Shown piece after piece: positions 8,821 through 16,718 of a stretch of 64,000 nucleotides of DNA (position 1 is the first letter of the stretch; every line of letters starts with the position of its first letter). The notes beneath the pieces are model-generated. The model saw nothing but the letters and a program-made list of their open reading frames with translations. It did not search any database and was not told the origin of the DNA. The stretch comes from DATENM01 sp045807725. GTDB taxonomy: Bacteria > Acidobacteriota > Blastocatellia > UBA7656. The stretch covers positions 1-64,000 of the forward strand of contig JBJMGV010000017.1 of NCBI GenBank assembly GCA_045807725.1, in the 5' to 3' direction. The position numbers and the translations under genes were made by a program.

Positions 8821-9009
8821 TTAAAGCGGTTGCCACAGCGCCGCGTCGTTGACGACGGCGGCAAGAAAGAATAGGGTCGGCGTTTCGCGGATCAACGACT
8901 TCAGCGCGAGGCTCAATAGCGTCGCAGCAACTAAGGCGGCGGCACCGATAACGTAGCGTTTCGCGGTCGAGAGCTTCACATCCGTTCCTGTTCTCAAACC
9001 TGTCTTCAA
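8821..9009 (-). pseudogene. Remnant of a membrane sensor N-terminus (DUF4118-like)
   Basis: 62-codon frame containing one or two hydrophobic segments, RYVIGAAALVAATLLSLAL and TPTLFFLAAVV. This spacing resembles the start of the DUF4118-type membrane sensor region found on histidine kinases. Similarity stops after FFLAAVV and a stop follows, with no kinase domain. It ends 11 bases before the DsbA-like gene start. It may be a relic, or a real small membrane protein; the call is weak. Confidence 0.35.
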
Positions 9010-9033
9010 CTCTAATATTGAAGTAATCGAACA

Positions 9034-12000
9034 TCAATCCGCCGTCGCTTCGGCCATCTCTTGCGCGCCGACCGAAAAGTAAGTCGCGTCGGGATGATGA
9101 AAGACCAGCGCTGACACCGAAGCTTCCGGCTCCATCATGAAGCCTTCGGTGAGATGTACGCCGATCTCTTCAGGTCGCAGCAGGCGAAACAGGCCGGCCT
9201 GTTGTTCAAGGTCAGGGCAGGCCGGATAGCCGAACGAATAACGCTTGCCGCGATAGCGCGCCTGGAACAATGATTGGCGCGACAGGTCATCCGCATCAGG
9301 AAAGCCCCACAGCGCCCGCAGCCGCGCGTGAATCCATTCCGCCGCCGCCTCCGCTGTTTCCAGCGCCAGCGCTTGCAGTGCGTATGAGCGTAAGTATTCG
9401 CCGAGCTGCTTCGCCTCTTCGGCCAGCTCGCGTATGCCTTCGCCCGCTGTCGTCACGAACAGCGCGACGTGATCGCGTTCAGCTAACCGCCCTTCTTCGT
9501 CGCGCTGCGGCGGCAGAGCATAATCGCTCAAGGCTAGGCCATCGGGTTTACGTTGGCGAGGGAAGGCAAACGTCTCTACCGGCTCTGCCGCATTGCGCCC
9601 GGCAAACAATCGCAAGCGATTGCCTTCGCCTTCAGCCTCGAAGAACTGCCACAGCACGCGCACGTGCATTGCGCCGCGCCGGCACTCTTCCTTGACGCGC
9701 TCGATCTTCTCTTCCAGTTCGACGGCCTTGCGGTCGCCTGCCGCCAGCAACTCGGTGAAGCGACCACGCAAACCGAGATGCCGACCGTAGAGCATCTGCG
9801 GATTGATGTAGCTCCAGACCTCATCCAAATCTGTAACATTGATGACATGCCGGTCAAGGTCGGGCGCGGCAGGAATCGGCACGTCGAGCCGCACACGCGA
9901 GCTGCGTTGCTCGCTCTCGTCCGTGACGACCTGAGCGGGCCGAGGGCTAGCGCCGAACTCCTCGGCCAGCAACTCGGCTTCGAGCCGCGCGCGCTCGTCG
10001 GCGCTCATCAAGCGGTTGAGCGTGTCCAACCCGTTCATCGCATCGCCGCAATAGACCACCGTGTTGCCATAAGCCGGGGCAATCTTCGTGCGCGTGAAGC
10101 GATTCGACAGCGCCGCGCCGCCGACCATCAGCGGCACGTTGACGCCGGCATCTTTCAAATCCTCCGCCGTCAGCACCATCTGCTGCGCCGATTTGACGAG
10201 CAGGCCCGACAGGCCAATGGCATCGGGACGATGCTCGCGCGCCGCTTGAATCAAAATCTCGGACGGAATCTTGATGCCGAGGTTGATCACTTCATAGCCG
10301 TTGTTCGAGAGGATGATGTCAACCAGATTCTTGCCGATGTCGTGCACGTCGCCCTTGACCGTCGCCAGCACGATACGACCGCGCACCGAATCGGCGCGCT
10401 TTTCCATGAACTGCTCAAGGTGCGACACTGCCGCCTTCATCGCTTCAGCGGATTGCAGTACTTCGGCGACGATCAGTTCGTTGTTGTTGAACAAGCGCCC
10501 GACCTCTTCCATACCGCGCATCAGCGGGCCGTTGATGATGTCGAGCGGCGCGGCCTCTTTGAGCTTCAGGTTGAGATCGTTAATCAACCCCTCTTTCGTG
10601 CCTTCGATGATGTAGCTGGCCAGCCGCTCATCAAGCGGCAAGTCGCTTGCGGCCTTCTTCGTGCGCGAGCCTTGCGAGCGGAAGTGCGCCGCGAACGCCG
10701 CAATCGGGTCATCGCTGCGATTCCACAACAGGTCTTCAGCCAGCCGCCGTTCTTCTTCGGGAATTGAGGCGTAACGTTCGAGCTTTTCTGAATTGACGAT
10801 GGCGAGATCAAGCCCGGCCTTCGTGCAGTGATAAAGAAAGACCGAGTTCAAGACTTCGCGGCCCGCTTCAGGCAATCCAAACGAGACATTGCTGATGCCG
10901 AGCACGGTCTTGACGTGCGGAATCTCTTCTTTGATCAAGCGCAAGGCTTCGATGGTTTCAACGGCGCTGCCAACATAATTTCGATCCCCGGTCGCGCACG
11001 GGAAGACGAGCGGGTCAATGATAATGTCTTCGGGCCTGATACCATAATTTTCTGTAAGCAACTTCACAGAGCGTTTCGCTACGGCCAGCTTGCGCTCGCG
11101 GGTGACGGCCTGCGCCTGCTCTTTGTCTTCGTCAATGCAGCCGACGATGAGCGCCGTACCGTACTTGCGCGCCAGCGGCGTGACGCGCTCGAATTTGTCG
11201 AGGCCGTCTTCGAGGTTGATTGAGTTGATGATCGACTTGCCCTGGCAATAAGTCAGCGCGCGCTCGATGGCGACGGCGTCGGTCGTGTCAACCATGATCG
11301 GCACTTTGACGAGCCGATTCAATCGCTCGTAGAAACGGTCAATGTCGGGCAGTTCGTCGCGGTCGGCGTTCTGCAAGTTCACGTCAATGATCTGCGCGCC
11401 GCCTTTGACCTGTTGCCGCCCGACCTCTGCGGCCTCTTCGTACTTCTCTTCGCTGATTAAGCGTTTGAACTTGCGCGAGCCGACTTCATTGGTGCGCTCG
11501 CCGACAATCAGCGGGCGCTGGTCGTCGCTGGCTTCGACGAAATCGATGCCGGAAAAGAGCGTGCGATGATGTTTCTGCCAGACGCGCGGGCGCTTGCCTT
11601 CGACCATCTGGGCAAGCTGGCGGACGTGCGCCGACGTAGTCCCACAGCAGCCGCCGACTAAGTTGAGCCAGCCGTGATCGACGAATCGTTCAAGCGTCGC
11701 GGCGAACATCTCAGGCGTCTCGCGGTACTGGCCCGTCTCAGGGTCAGGCAATCCGGCATTGGGCACACACGACACGCGCGTCTGGGCGATGGCGGCGACG
11801 CTGCGCACGTGATCGGTCATCAGCTCAGGGCCGGTCGCGCAGTTCAAGCCAATCGAGAGCAGATCAGCGTGCATCATTGACACGGCGAAGGCTTCGGCGG
11901 TCTGACCGGCGAGCATCGTGCCCATCATCTCAATCGTGCCCGACACCATCACGGGCAGGCGGACGCCGGCTTCATCAAACACTTTCCAGATAGCGATGAG

Positions 12001-12522
12001 CGCGGCCTTCGTAGTGCGCGTGTCGAGCTGCGTTTCGACTATCAAGATATCCGCGCCGCCGGCGACCAGCCCTGCGGCCTCGACGTGATAAGCCTGAATC
12101 AATTCGTCAAACGTGACGCCGCCGGTGACGGAGATGGATTTTGTCGTCGGCCCCATCGAGCCGGCGACAAAGCGCGGGCGATTCGAGGTTGAATATTCGG
12201 CGGCGGCTTGTCGGGCCAGCTCGGCGGCTCGCTGGTTCTGCTCGAACGCGACATCCTGCAAGCCGTATTCGGCGAGCACAATCGGCGTGCCGCCGAAGGT
12301 GTTGGTTTCGATGATGTCAGCGCCGGCTTCGAGATAACCCCGGTGGATATCGAGCACGACATCGGGCCGTGTGAAGACGAGGTTCTCGTTGCAGCCTTCA
12401 AGCTGCGGCCCGCCGAAATCCTCCGCAGTCAGGTTGTGCGATTGAATCGCCGTGCCGGTCGCGCCATCGAGCACGAGAATGCGCTCGGCCAGTAGTTCTT
12501 CGAGTAGTCGTGTACGTTCCAT
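9034..12522 (-). CDS. metH: Cobalamin-dependent methionine synthase
   Basis: 1162 residues, close to the usual length of about 1200. Transfers the methyl group of 5-methyltetrahydrofolate to homocysteine through cobalamin. Domains in order: homocysteine-binding barrel (VLDGATGTAIQ; zinc ligands in GLNCATGP and VGGCCGTT); pterin-binding domain (IVGERTNEVGSRKF, from residue about 340); B12 cap and cobalamin domain (GDVHDIGKN supplies the cobalt-ligand His, near residue 740); and the reactivation domain with the SAM-binding RGKRYSFGYPACPD near the C-terminus. All four modules are present, so the enzyme should be self-sufficient with a flavodoxin partner. It lies on the same strand as the SAM-II-controlled metF-like gene, but a repeat-filled 350-bp gap precedes it. 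Confidence 0.97.
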   Translation of the reverse strand: MERTRLLEELLAERILVLDGATGTAIQSHNLTAEDFGGPQLEGCNENLVFTRPDVVLDIHRGYLEAGADIIETNTFGGTPIVLAEYGLQDVAFEQNQRAAELARQAAAEYSTSNRPRFVAGSMGPTTKSISVTGGVTFDELIQAYHVEAAGLVAGGADILIVETQLDTRTTKAALIAIWKVFDEAGVRLPVMVSGTIEMMGTMLAGQTAEAFAVSMMHADLLSIGLNCATGPELMTDHVRSVAAIAQTRVSCVPNAGLPDPETGQYRETPEMFAATLERFVDHGWLNLVGGCCGTTSAHVRQLAQMVEGKRPRVWQKHHRTLFSGIDFVEASDDQRPLIVGERTNEVGSRKFKRLISEEKYEEAAEVGRQQVKGGAQIIDVNLQNADRDELPDIDRFYERLNRLVKVPIMVDTTDAVAIERALTYCQGKSIINSINLEDGLDKFERVTPLARKYGTALIVGCIDEDKEQAQAVTRERKLAVAKRSVKLLTENYGIRPEDIIIDPLVFPCATGDRNYVGSAVETIEALRLIKEEIPHVKTVLGISNVSFGLPEAGREVLNSVFLYHCTKAGLDLAIVNSEKLERYASIPEEERRLAEDLLWNRSDDPIAAFAAHFRSQGSRTKKAASDLPLDERLASYIIEGTKEGLINDLNLKLKEAAPLDIINGPLMRGMEEVGRLFNNNELIVAEVLQSAEAMKAAVSHLEQFMEKRADSVRGRIVLATVKGDVHDIGKNLVDIILSNNGYEVINLGIKIPSEILIQAAREHRPDAIGLSGLLVKSAQQMVLTAEDLKDAGVNVPLMVGGAALSNRFTRTKIAPAYGNTVVYCGDAMNGLDTLNRLMSADERARLEAELLAEEFGASPRPAQVVTDESEQRSSRVRLDVPIPAAPDLDRHVINVTDLDEVWSYINPQMLYGRHLGLRGRFTELLAAGDRKAVELEEKIERVKEECRRGAMHVRVLWQFFEAEGEGNRLRLFAGRNAAEPVETFAFPRQRKPDGLALSDYALPPQRDEEGRLAERDHVALFVTTAGEGIRELAEEAKQLGEYLRSYALQALALETAEAAAEWIHARLRALWGFPDADDLSRQSLFQARYRGKRYSFGYPACPDLEQQAGLFRLLRPEEIGVHLTEGFMMEPEASVSALVFHHPDATYFSVGAQEMAEATAD

Positions 12523-12871
12523 AGTCAGTGGTCAGTGGCCAGTGGCCAGTTGATAGTTGATGGTTGATGGTTGTGAGTTGAAAGTAGATAGTTCCCCAAG
12601 CTCCGTCAGGAGCGCAATGTGTATAGACAACAATGCGCTAGATGAAGCAAGCTCCGTCAGGAGCGTGATGTCAACATTGCGCCCCGACGGGGCTTCGTCA
12701 CATTCTTCAGCCATTTCTATAAACATTACGCTCCTACGGAGCTTGCATCATCTATTGCATCGGTAACTATAAACATCGCGCTCCTGACGGAGCTTGCAGA
12801 TTAAACCGCCCACGTTACTATAAAACCTCGCGTCCCTACGGGACTCACCAAAACTCACAACTGACCACGGG
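12523..12871. repeat. Intergenic nest of short palindromic repeats upstream of metH
   Basis: No gene is seen here. At least five units of a short repeat with core GCTCCGT(C)AGGAGC or GCTCCTACGGAGC occur at about 12598-12627, 12650-12697 (two head-to-head), 12718-12747, 12769-12800 and 12817-12846. Several end in ATGTxTATAGA or its complement. They are framed by a diverged outer inverted repeat: GTCAGTGGCCAGT-type and GGTTGTGAGTT sequence at 12525-12580, and AACTCACAACTGACCA near 12849. Other copies lie near 25.1, 27.4 and 38.5-38.9 kb. Confidence 0.8.
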
Positions 12872-13480
12872 CTACTGGTTCGGAGGTTTCTCTTCCGCCG
12901 CTTTCTTCACATCGGTCGGCTTCTCTTCGCGGCTCACCGGCAAGCCGAGCATCTGGCGAATCTCGCTGCGCCGTTCACGCGCCACCGCCGCCATCGTCAG
13001 GAAGATCGTGTCGAACTCGGTGGCCGTCAGCGGCGGCACGTTGCTGACCAGATATTTGTAGCCGATGTCGTCTTCGCTATCGACGAAGAAGCTGCCCAGC
13101 GTGATGGCGTCGTTGGTTGAAAGCAGATACTTAAAAACCTCTTCCTTGTTGCCCACATTCTTGACGCTGCCGAAGTTGTAGATGTAAAAGCCGACCAGAT
13201 TCTTACGGCGGTCGTTGGTCACGACGATGGTCGTCTTGCTGCCTTTCGGGTCGCTGTAATTCGACACGACCATATCCGCCGTGCTCTTTGCCGAATCAAT
13301 GCTCGCGCCGAGTTTTTGCAGAAAGAGCTTTGTCTTGTCGGCAAAGGTCATCGGTTTCGGCGCGGGCGGCTTCGGCTTCGGCGTGACGGTCTGTGCCGGG
13401 TCGGTTTGCTGTGCGTGCGCTAAGCCAATAATCAATAGCATCACTAAGGGAACAGCCACGATCAGTTTTCTCATAAGCAT
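12872..13480 (-). CDS. Exported YbjN-like protein 1
   Basis: 202 residues. The start (13480, MLMRKL) follows AAAGGGCAGG; the upstream frame to 13852 overlaps a repeat and the neighbour. A signal peptide ends near GLAHAQQ. A Pro/Lys-rich linker is followed by a domain (about residues 45-170) resembling YbjN/type III chaperone-like folds: TTIVVTNDRRKNLVGFYIYNFG and EEVFKYLLSTNDAITLGSFF. A charged tail, KPTDVKKAAEEK, closes it. It is a paralogue of the next gene upstream (13629-14156), sharing the layout of a sensor-like beta domain and the L-x-TN-x-A segment. Function unknown. Confidence 0.65.
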   Translation of the reverse strand: MLMRKLIVAVPLVMLLIIGLAHAQQTDPAQTVTPKPKPPAPKPMTFADKTKLFLQKLGASIDSAKSTADMVVSNYSDPKGSKTTIVVTNDRRKNLVGFYIYNFGSVKNVGNKEEVFKYLLSTNDAITLGSFFVDSEDDIGYKYLVSNVPPLTATEFDTIFLTMAAVARERRSEIRQMLGLPVSREEKPTDVKKAAEEKPPNQ

Positions 13481-13495
13481 CCTGCCCTTTGGAGC

Positions 13496-13622
13496 GACGC
13501 GGCGACGCGGGGAAAGACGACAAGGCGACAAGGCGATAAGGCGAAAGAGCATGGATAGGTCTTGATGTCTTTGTCGCCCCATCGCTCCATCGCCGAGTCT
13601 TCTCTCGCCGCGTCGCCGTGTC
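13496..13622. repeat. Imperfect 127-bp inverted repeat
   Basis: GACGCGGCGACGCGG-type sequence at 13496-13518 is the near complement of 13597-13622, ending CGTCGCCGTGTC. The centre holds further GGCGACAAGGCGATAAGGCG / CGCCCCATCGCTCCATCGCC symmetry. It fills the gap between the two YbjN-like genes and would form a long RNA hairpin. Confidence 0.7.
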
Positions 13623-13628
13623 GCCGTG

Positions 13629-14156
13629 TCATTTTGGTTTTTCCGGCTCGTTGCGCATAAAGCTATCGAGCGTGGGCGCGTATTCGTCGGTAATGCGCAA
13701 CAGCTCGATGACGGCGGCGCGGAATGAATCAAAGCCGATGCTGTCTTCGGTCGTGAACGTAAAGCGCGCGCCGATGTCGCCCTGATTATCAATGAAGAAA
13801 GTCGCAAAGGCGCGATGATTGGTTTCAAGCAAACGCTCGAACAGCTTTTCACGATCCGCGACGCGCGACAGGTTGAAATAACGGCCCTTGAATTTCGGAT
13901 ACGCCGTCAGCACCAGCGTTTGATCGGTGCGCCGCTCGACATAAAGATCGATGCGGTCGGCGTTGGCGTTATCCGTGCGCGGCACGACCAGCGTATCCAC
14001 GCTCTTCGGGTGCGGTACGGATGGCATCTCCATCTTGTCGAGATAGCCTTTGATTGTCTGCGTGCTGACGCCTTTCTGCTGCTGTGGCGCAGCGGGCGCG
14101 AGCGCCAGCAACGCGGCGGCAACAATCGGTATGGCGCTAAGTCGTCTCATTATCAA
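13629..14156 (-). CDS. Exported YbjN-like protein 2
   Basis: 175 residues with a signal peptide (MIMRRLSAIPIVAAALLALAPAAPQ). The domain at about residues 60-160 mirrors its neighbour: RIDLYVERRTDQTLVLTAYPKF, EKLFERLLETNHRAFATFF and IGARFTFTTEDSIGFDSF correspond to the same blocks in the gene at 12872-13480. The pair probably arose by tandem duplication. It lies 98 bases downstream of the metF-like gene on the same strand and may be read from its transcript. No role in methionine metabolism is known for such proteins. Confidence 0.62.
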   Translation of the reverse strand: MIMRRLSAIPIVAAALLALAPAAPQQQKGVSTQTIKGYLDKMEMPSVPHPKSVDTLVVPRTDNANADRIDLYVERRTDQTLVLTAYPKFKGRYFNLSRVADREKLFERLLETNHRAFATFFIDNQGDIGARFTFTTEDSIGFDSFRAAVIELLRITDEYAPTLDSFMRNEPEKPK

Positions 14157-14254
14157 ATATCTCCGAGTGATCCCGTGCGGCCACGCTCAGACAGCGTGAT
14201 CGCCTGTTGCGCAAACCATCAACGCTATCACCGCCGATCAATCTCTTCAAGCAA

Positions 14255-16084
14255 TCAGAGCACGCTGAACACGTCGAGCGCGTATTGCACACGGCCAAAC
14301 GGCGCGCTGACCTGCACGCCTTGCACGAGGTCGCGCACTTCGGCGAGCGTCTCGCGGGCGATGGCCAGTCCTTCTTCGCGCGCCGCGTCCTTGTCGGTGA
14401 CGCGCTGCATACGTTTCAAGATCGAATTCGGCACGACGACGCCGGGCACTTCGTTGGCCAGGAACTCGGCGTTGCGATAGCTGACCAGCGGCCAGATGCC
14501 GGCGACCACAGGGATGCGACAGTGCTCGATGCGCTTCAGAAAATTCTTCAGTTGGCCGACATCAAAGGTCGGCTGCGTGATGGCGAACTCCGCGCCGGCT
14601 TCGACCTTCCACTCGAAGCGCCGCAGCTCGTAATCCAGATCGACGGCGCACGGGTTGACGCCGACGCCAACGTAAAACGAAGTCGGGTTGCCAATCGGGT
14701 TGCCGCCGATGTCGAGGCCGTGATTCAAGCGGTTGACCATGTTGACCAGCCCGATGGAATCAATATCGAAGACGGCGGTGGCTTCGGGGTACGGCCCCAT
14801 CTTCGGCGGATCGCCGGTGATGATGAGGAAATTGCGCAGGCCAAGCCCGGCAGCGCCCAACAAATCGCTCGTCATACCGAGCAGGTTGCGGTCGCGGCAA
14901 CAGTAATGTACGACACATTCGATGCCGACCTGTTGTTCGATGATCGTCGAGACCGCGAGCGCTCCCATACGCGACTGTGCGCGCGGGCCGTCGGGCACGT
15001 TGACCGCGTCAACGCCGGCATCTTTCAACAGCCGCACGCTCTCCAGCATTCGTGACGGATCGCAGCCCTTCGGCGGCACGATCTCGACGGAGGTGACGAA
15101 CTGGCCTGCGGAGATTTTGCGCGCGAAAGCTGACTTCTGCTCACGCGGCGTTACATTGACATTGGGCGCGTTCTCTTCGGCGACAAACACGCTCACCGCC
15201 GCGCGGCCCGGACTGAGCGAGGCGACGGCGTTGGCAATCTCTTTAATGTGTTTGGGCGTCGTGCCGCAGCAGCCGCCGACGAACTTCGCGCCGGCCTGGA
15301 TCAGCCGCTTGGCGTACTTGGCCATGTAATCGGGCGACGCCATATAGAACAGCCGTCCGTCCACTTGCCTAGGCAATCCGCCGTTCGGCTGAGCAGAGAG
15401 CTTGCGGCGCGTCACCTCGCGCATCTTCTCGATGGCCGGCAGCATCGTCGCCGGGCCGACCGAACAGTTCAAGCCGATCACGTCCGCGCCCCACTCATCC
15501 AACCGCTTGGTGAAGATTTCCGGCGACGTGCCGTAGCTCGTGTTGCCATCGTTTTGTATCGTGATCTGCGCGATGATGGGAAGATCGGTGAGCGAGCGCA
15601 CGGCGACTATCGCCTGATGAATCTCGGCAATGTCAGAGAAGGTTTCGAGCACCAACAGATCAATGCCGCTTTCGAGCAATGCCTGCGTCTGCTCGCGGAA
15701 GATGGCTTGCGCCTCTTCGATAGAGGTTGGCCCGTAAGGCTCGATGCGGATGCCGAGCGGCCCCATCGCGCCGCCCACAAAGGCGCGGTCGCCGGCGGCT
15801 TCGCGGGCGATGCGCACGGCAGCCGAATTGATTTCGTAAATCTTGTCTTGCAGGCCGTAGCCGGTCAGCTTCGTGCGGTTCGCGCCGTACGAGTTGGTTT
15901 CGATGATGTCAGCGCCCGCCTTGACGTACTCGCGCTGGATGCCGAGCACGAGGTCGGCGTTGGTGAGGTTCAACTCGTCATAACAACGGTTGATGTAGAC
16001 GCCGCGCGAATAGAGCATCGTCCCCATCGCACCATCGAAGACATAAACACGGTCGTCTGTGACTGCGCTGCGAAAATCTTTCAT
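14255..16084 (-). CDS. Bifunctional homocysteine S-methyltransferase / methylenetetrahydrofolate reductase
   Basis: 609 residues, the size of the fused YitJ-type enzymes. Residues 1-295 form a homocysteine methyltransferase barrel (VFDGAMGTMLYSRG; zinc ligands in GLNCSVGP and VGGCCGTT). Residues 330-609 form a MetF-type flavoprotein barrel (VEIVPPKGCDP, NFLIITGDPPKMGPYP, ITQPTFDV). The C-terminal half makes 5-methyl-THF. The N-terminal half may methylate homocysteine from a donor such as S-methylmethionine or SAM. This complements MetH downstream. A strong promoter, a SAM-II-like riboswitch and an intrinsic terminator precede the ATG, so SAM should switch the gene off. Confidence 0.93.
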   Translation of the reverse strand: MKDFRSAVTDDRVYVFDGAMGTMLYSRGVYINRCYDELNLTNADLVLGIQREYVKAGADIIETNSYGANRTKLTGYGLQDKIYEINSAAVRIAREAAGDRAFVGGAMGPLGIRIEPYGPTSIEEAQAIFREQTQALLESGIDLLVLETFSDIAEIHQAIVAVRSLTDLPIIAQITIQNDGNTSYGTSPEIFTKRLDEWGADVIGLNCSVGPATMLPAIEKMREVTRRKLSAQPNGGLPRQVDGRLFYMASPDYMAKYAKRLIQAGAKFVGGCCGTTPKHIKEIANAVASLSPGRAAVSVFVAEENAPNVNVTPREQKSAFARKISAGQFVTSVEIVPPKGCDPSRMLESVRLLKDAGVDAVNVPDGPRAQSRMGALAVSTIIEQQVGIECVVHYCCRDRNLLGMTSDLLGAAGLGLRNFLIITGDPPKMGPYPEATAVFDIDSIGLVNMVNRLNHGLDIGGNPIGNPTSFYVGVGVNPCAVDLDYELRRFEWKVEAGAEFAITQPTFDVGQLKNFLKRIEHCRIPVVAGIWPLVSYRNAEFLANEVPGVVVPNSILKRMQRVTDKDAAREEGLAIARETLAEVRDLVQGVQVSAPFGRVQYALDVFSVL

Positions 16085-16100
16085 AAACGAAAATGAAAAG

Positions 16101-16123
16101 CCCCGCGCTAAACTTGCGCGGGG
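16101..16123 (-). terminator. Leader terminator/attenuator of the metF-like gene
   Basis: Perfect 8-bp GC stem, CCCCGCGC / GCGCGGGG (16101-16108, 16116-16123), with a 7-base loop. On the minus strand it is followed by CTTTTCATTTT. It lies between the riboswitch-like element and the start codon (17 bases away), the position of an expression platform. The ribosome-binding site is not obvious in this spacing. Confidence 0.75.
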
Positions 16124-16127
16124 CCGA

Positions 16128-16187
16128 AATCCGGGCTGTTTAGCAGTTTTTTACGTGGAGCAATTCGCCTGAAATCGCCACGTCAAA
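16128..16187 (-). promoter_or_regulatory. SAM-II (SAM-alpha) riboswitch-like aptamer
   Basis: On the minus strand, P1 is formed by ACGTGG (complement of 16178-16183) and CCACGT (complement of 16153-16158). The P1 loop reads CGATTTCAGGCGAATTGCT, matching the class pattern GAUUU-x-A...AUUGC. The 3' strand is an A-rich run, then GCTAAA (complement of 16139-16144), then a GC-rich pseudoknot partner (CAGCCCGG). This order and these conserved bases are those of SAM-II aptamers found before metA/metX/metH-type genes. Its place before a homocysteine methyltransferase gene and an intrinsic terminator strongly supports the call. No covariance search was possible here. Confidence 0.75.
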
Positions 16188-16201
16188 TTGTCAACGATCC
16201 A

Positions 16202-16230
16202 ACTGTACACGCCGCACCCGCGCAAGTCAA
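16202..16230 (-). promoter_or_regulatory. Sigma-70-type promoter of the metF-like gene
   Basis: On the minus strand, TTGACT (complement of 16225-16230), a 17-base spacer and TACAGT (complement of 16202-16207). Transcription would begin near 16195, just before the aptamer, as expected for a compact SAM-II leader. Confidence 0.65.
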
Positions 16231-16481
16231 TTGTTCGCCTCCCACTGAAATGGGATGATTCGGTGCTGATGCGCCATTGAATCTTTCGACCGCTGCGCGA
16301 TGATGAAGCCGCGCAGAACCGCTCAGGCATCTCGTGATTGACATTCCTTTGGCGTGGGCGCAATTGTGTAACTCGCCGTTTGCATTTTCTGTGCGCTTCG
16401 CTACAATGGCGCAGACCAATATTTAGTCGCCACCAGAGCGACGGCTGAGATTAGTTGTTTCTCAACGACTAGGCTTTCAGC

Positions 16482-16718
16482 TTAGGCTTTCAGTCTGAGC
16501 CATAACAATAAGGCGACGAGGACGATTCCCCATTCAGCCGTACTACTATCAGGAGCTTCCGTTGTTGTCGAAAGCGTTTTCCCACATTCACCGGGATAAT
16601 CTTCAATGCAGCCCGGTGTGCCGCAAGCGCAGTAACGATCACCTGATACCGTATGCCCTCCAAGAGCCGGAAAGGACAACGCACAGATGAGCAAACAAAC
16701 AGCCGCTAGTCTTTTCAT
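16482..16718 (-). CDS. Small exported Cys-rich membrane-anchored protein
   Basis: 78 residues: signal peptide MKRLAAVCLLICALSFPALGG, a short Cys-rich segment CACGTPGCIEDYPGECGK (two CxC/CxxxC-like pairs), a Ser/Thr linker, and a C-terminal hydrophobic helix WGIVLVALLLWLRL. AAGGGG precedes the ATG. The length and layout look like a real small envelope protein rather than chance. The 5' end overlaps the start of the divergent TPR gene by 32 bases. No family was recognised. Confidence 0.6.
   Translation of the reverse strand: MKRLAAVCLLICALSFPALGGHTVSGDRYCACGTPGCIEDYPGECGKTLSTTTEAPDSSTAEWGIVLVALLLWLRLKA

Noticed and set aside
9553..10767. 404-codon plus frame opposite metH
   Set aside because: Antisense shadow of a strongly conserved enzyme.
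12523..12871. Cobalamin riboswitch before metH
   Set aside because: The gap is filled with GCTCCGTAGGAGC repeats and no B12 box was seen on the minus strand.
12523..12871. CRISPR array
   Set aside because: Units are palindromic, differ in spacing and orientation, and lack constant repeats with unique spacers.
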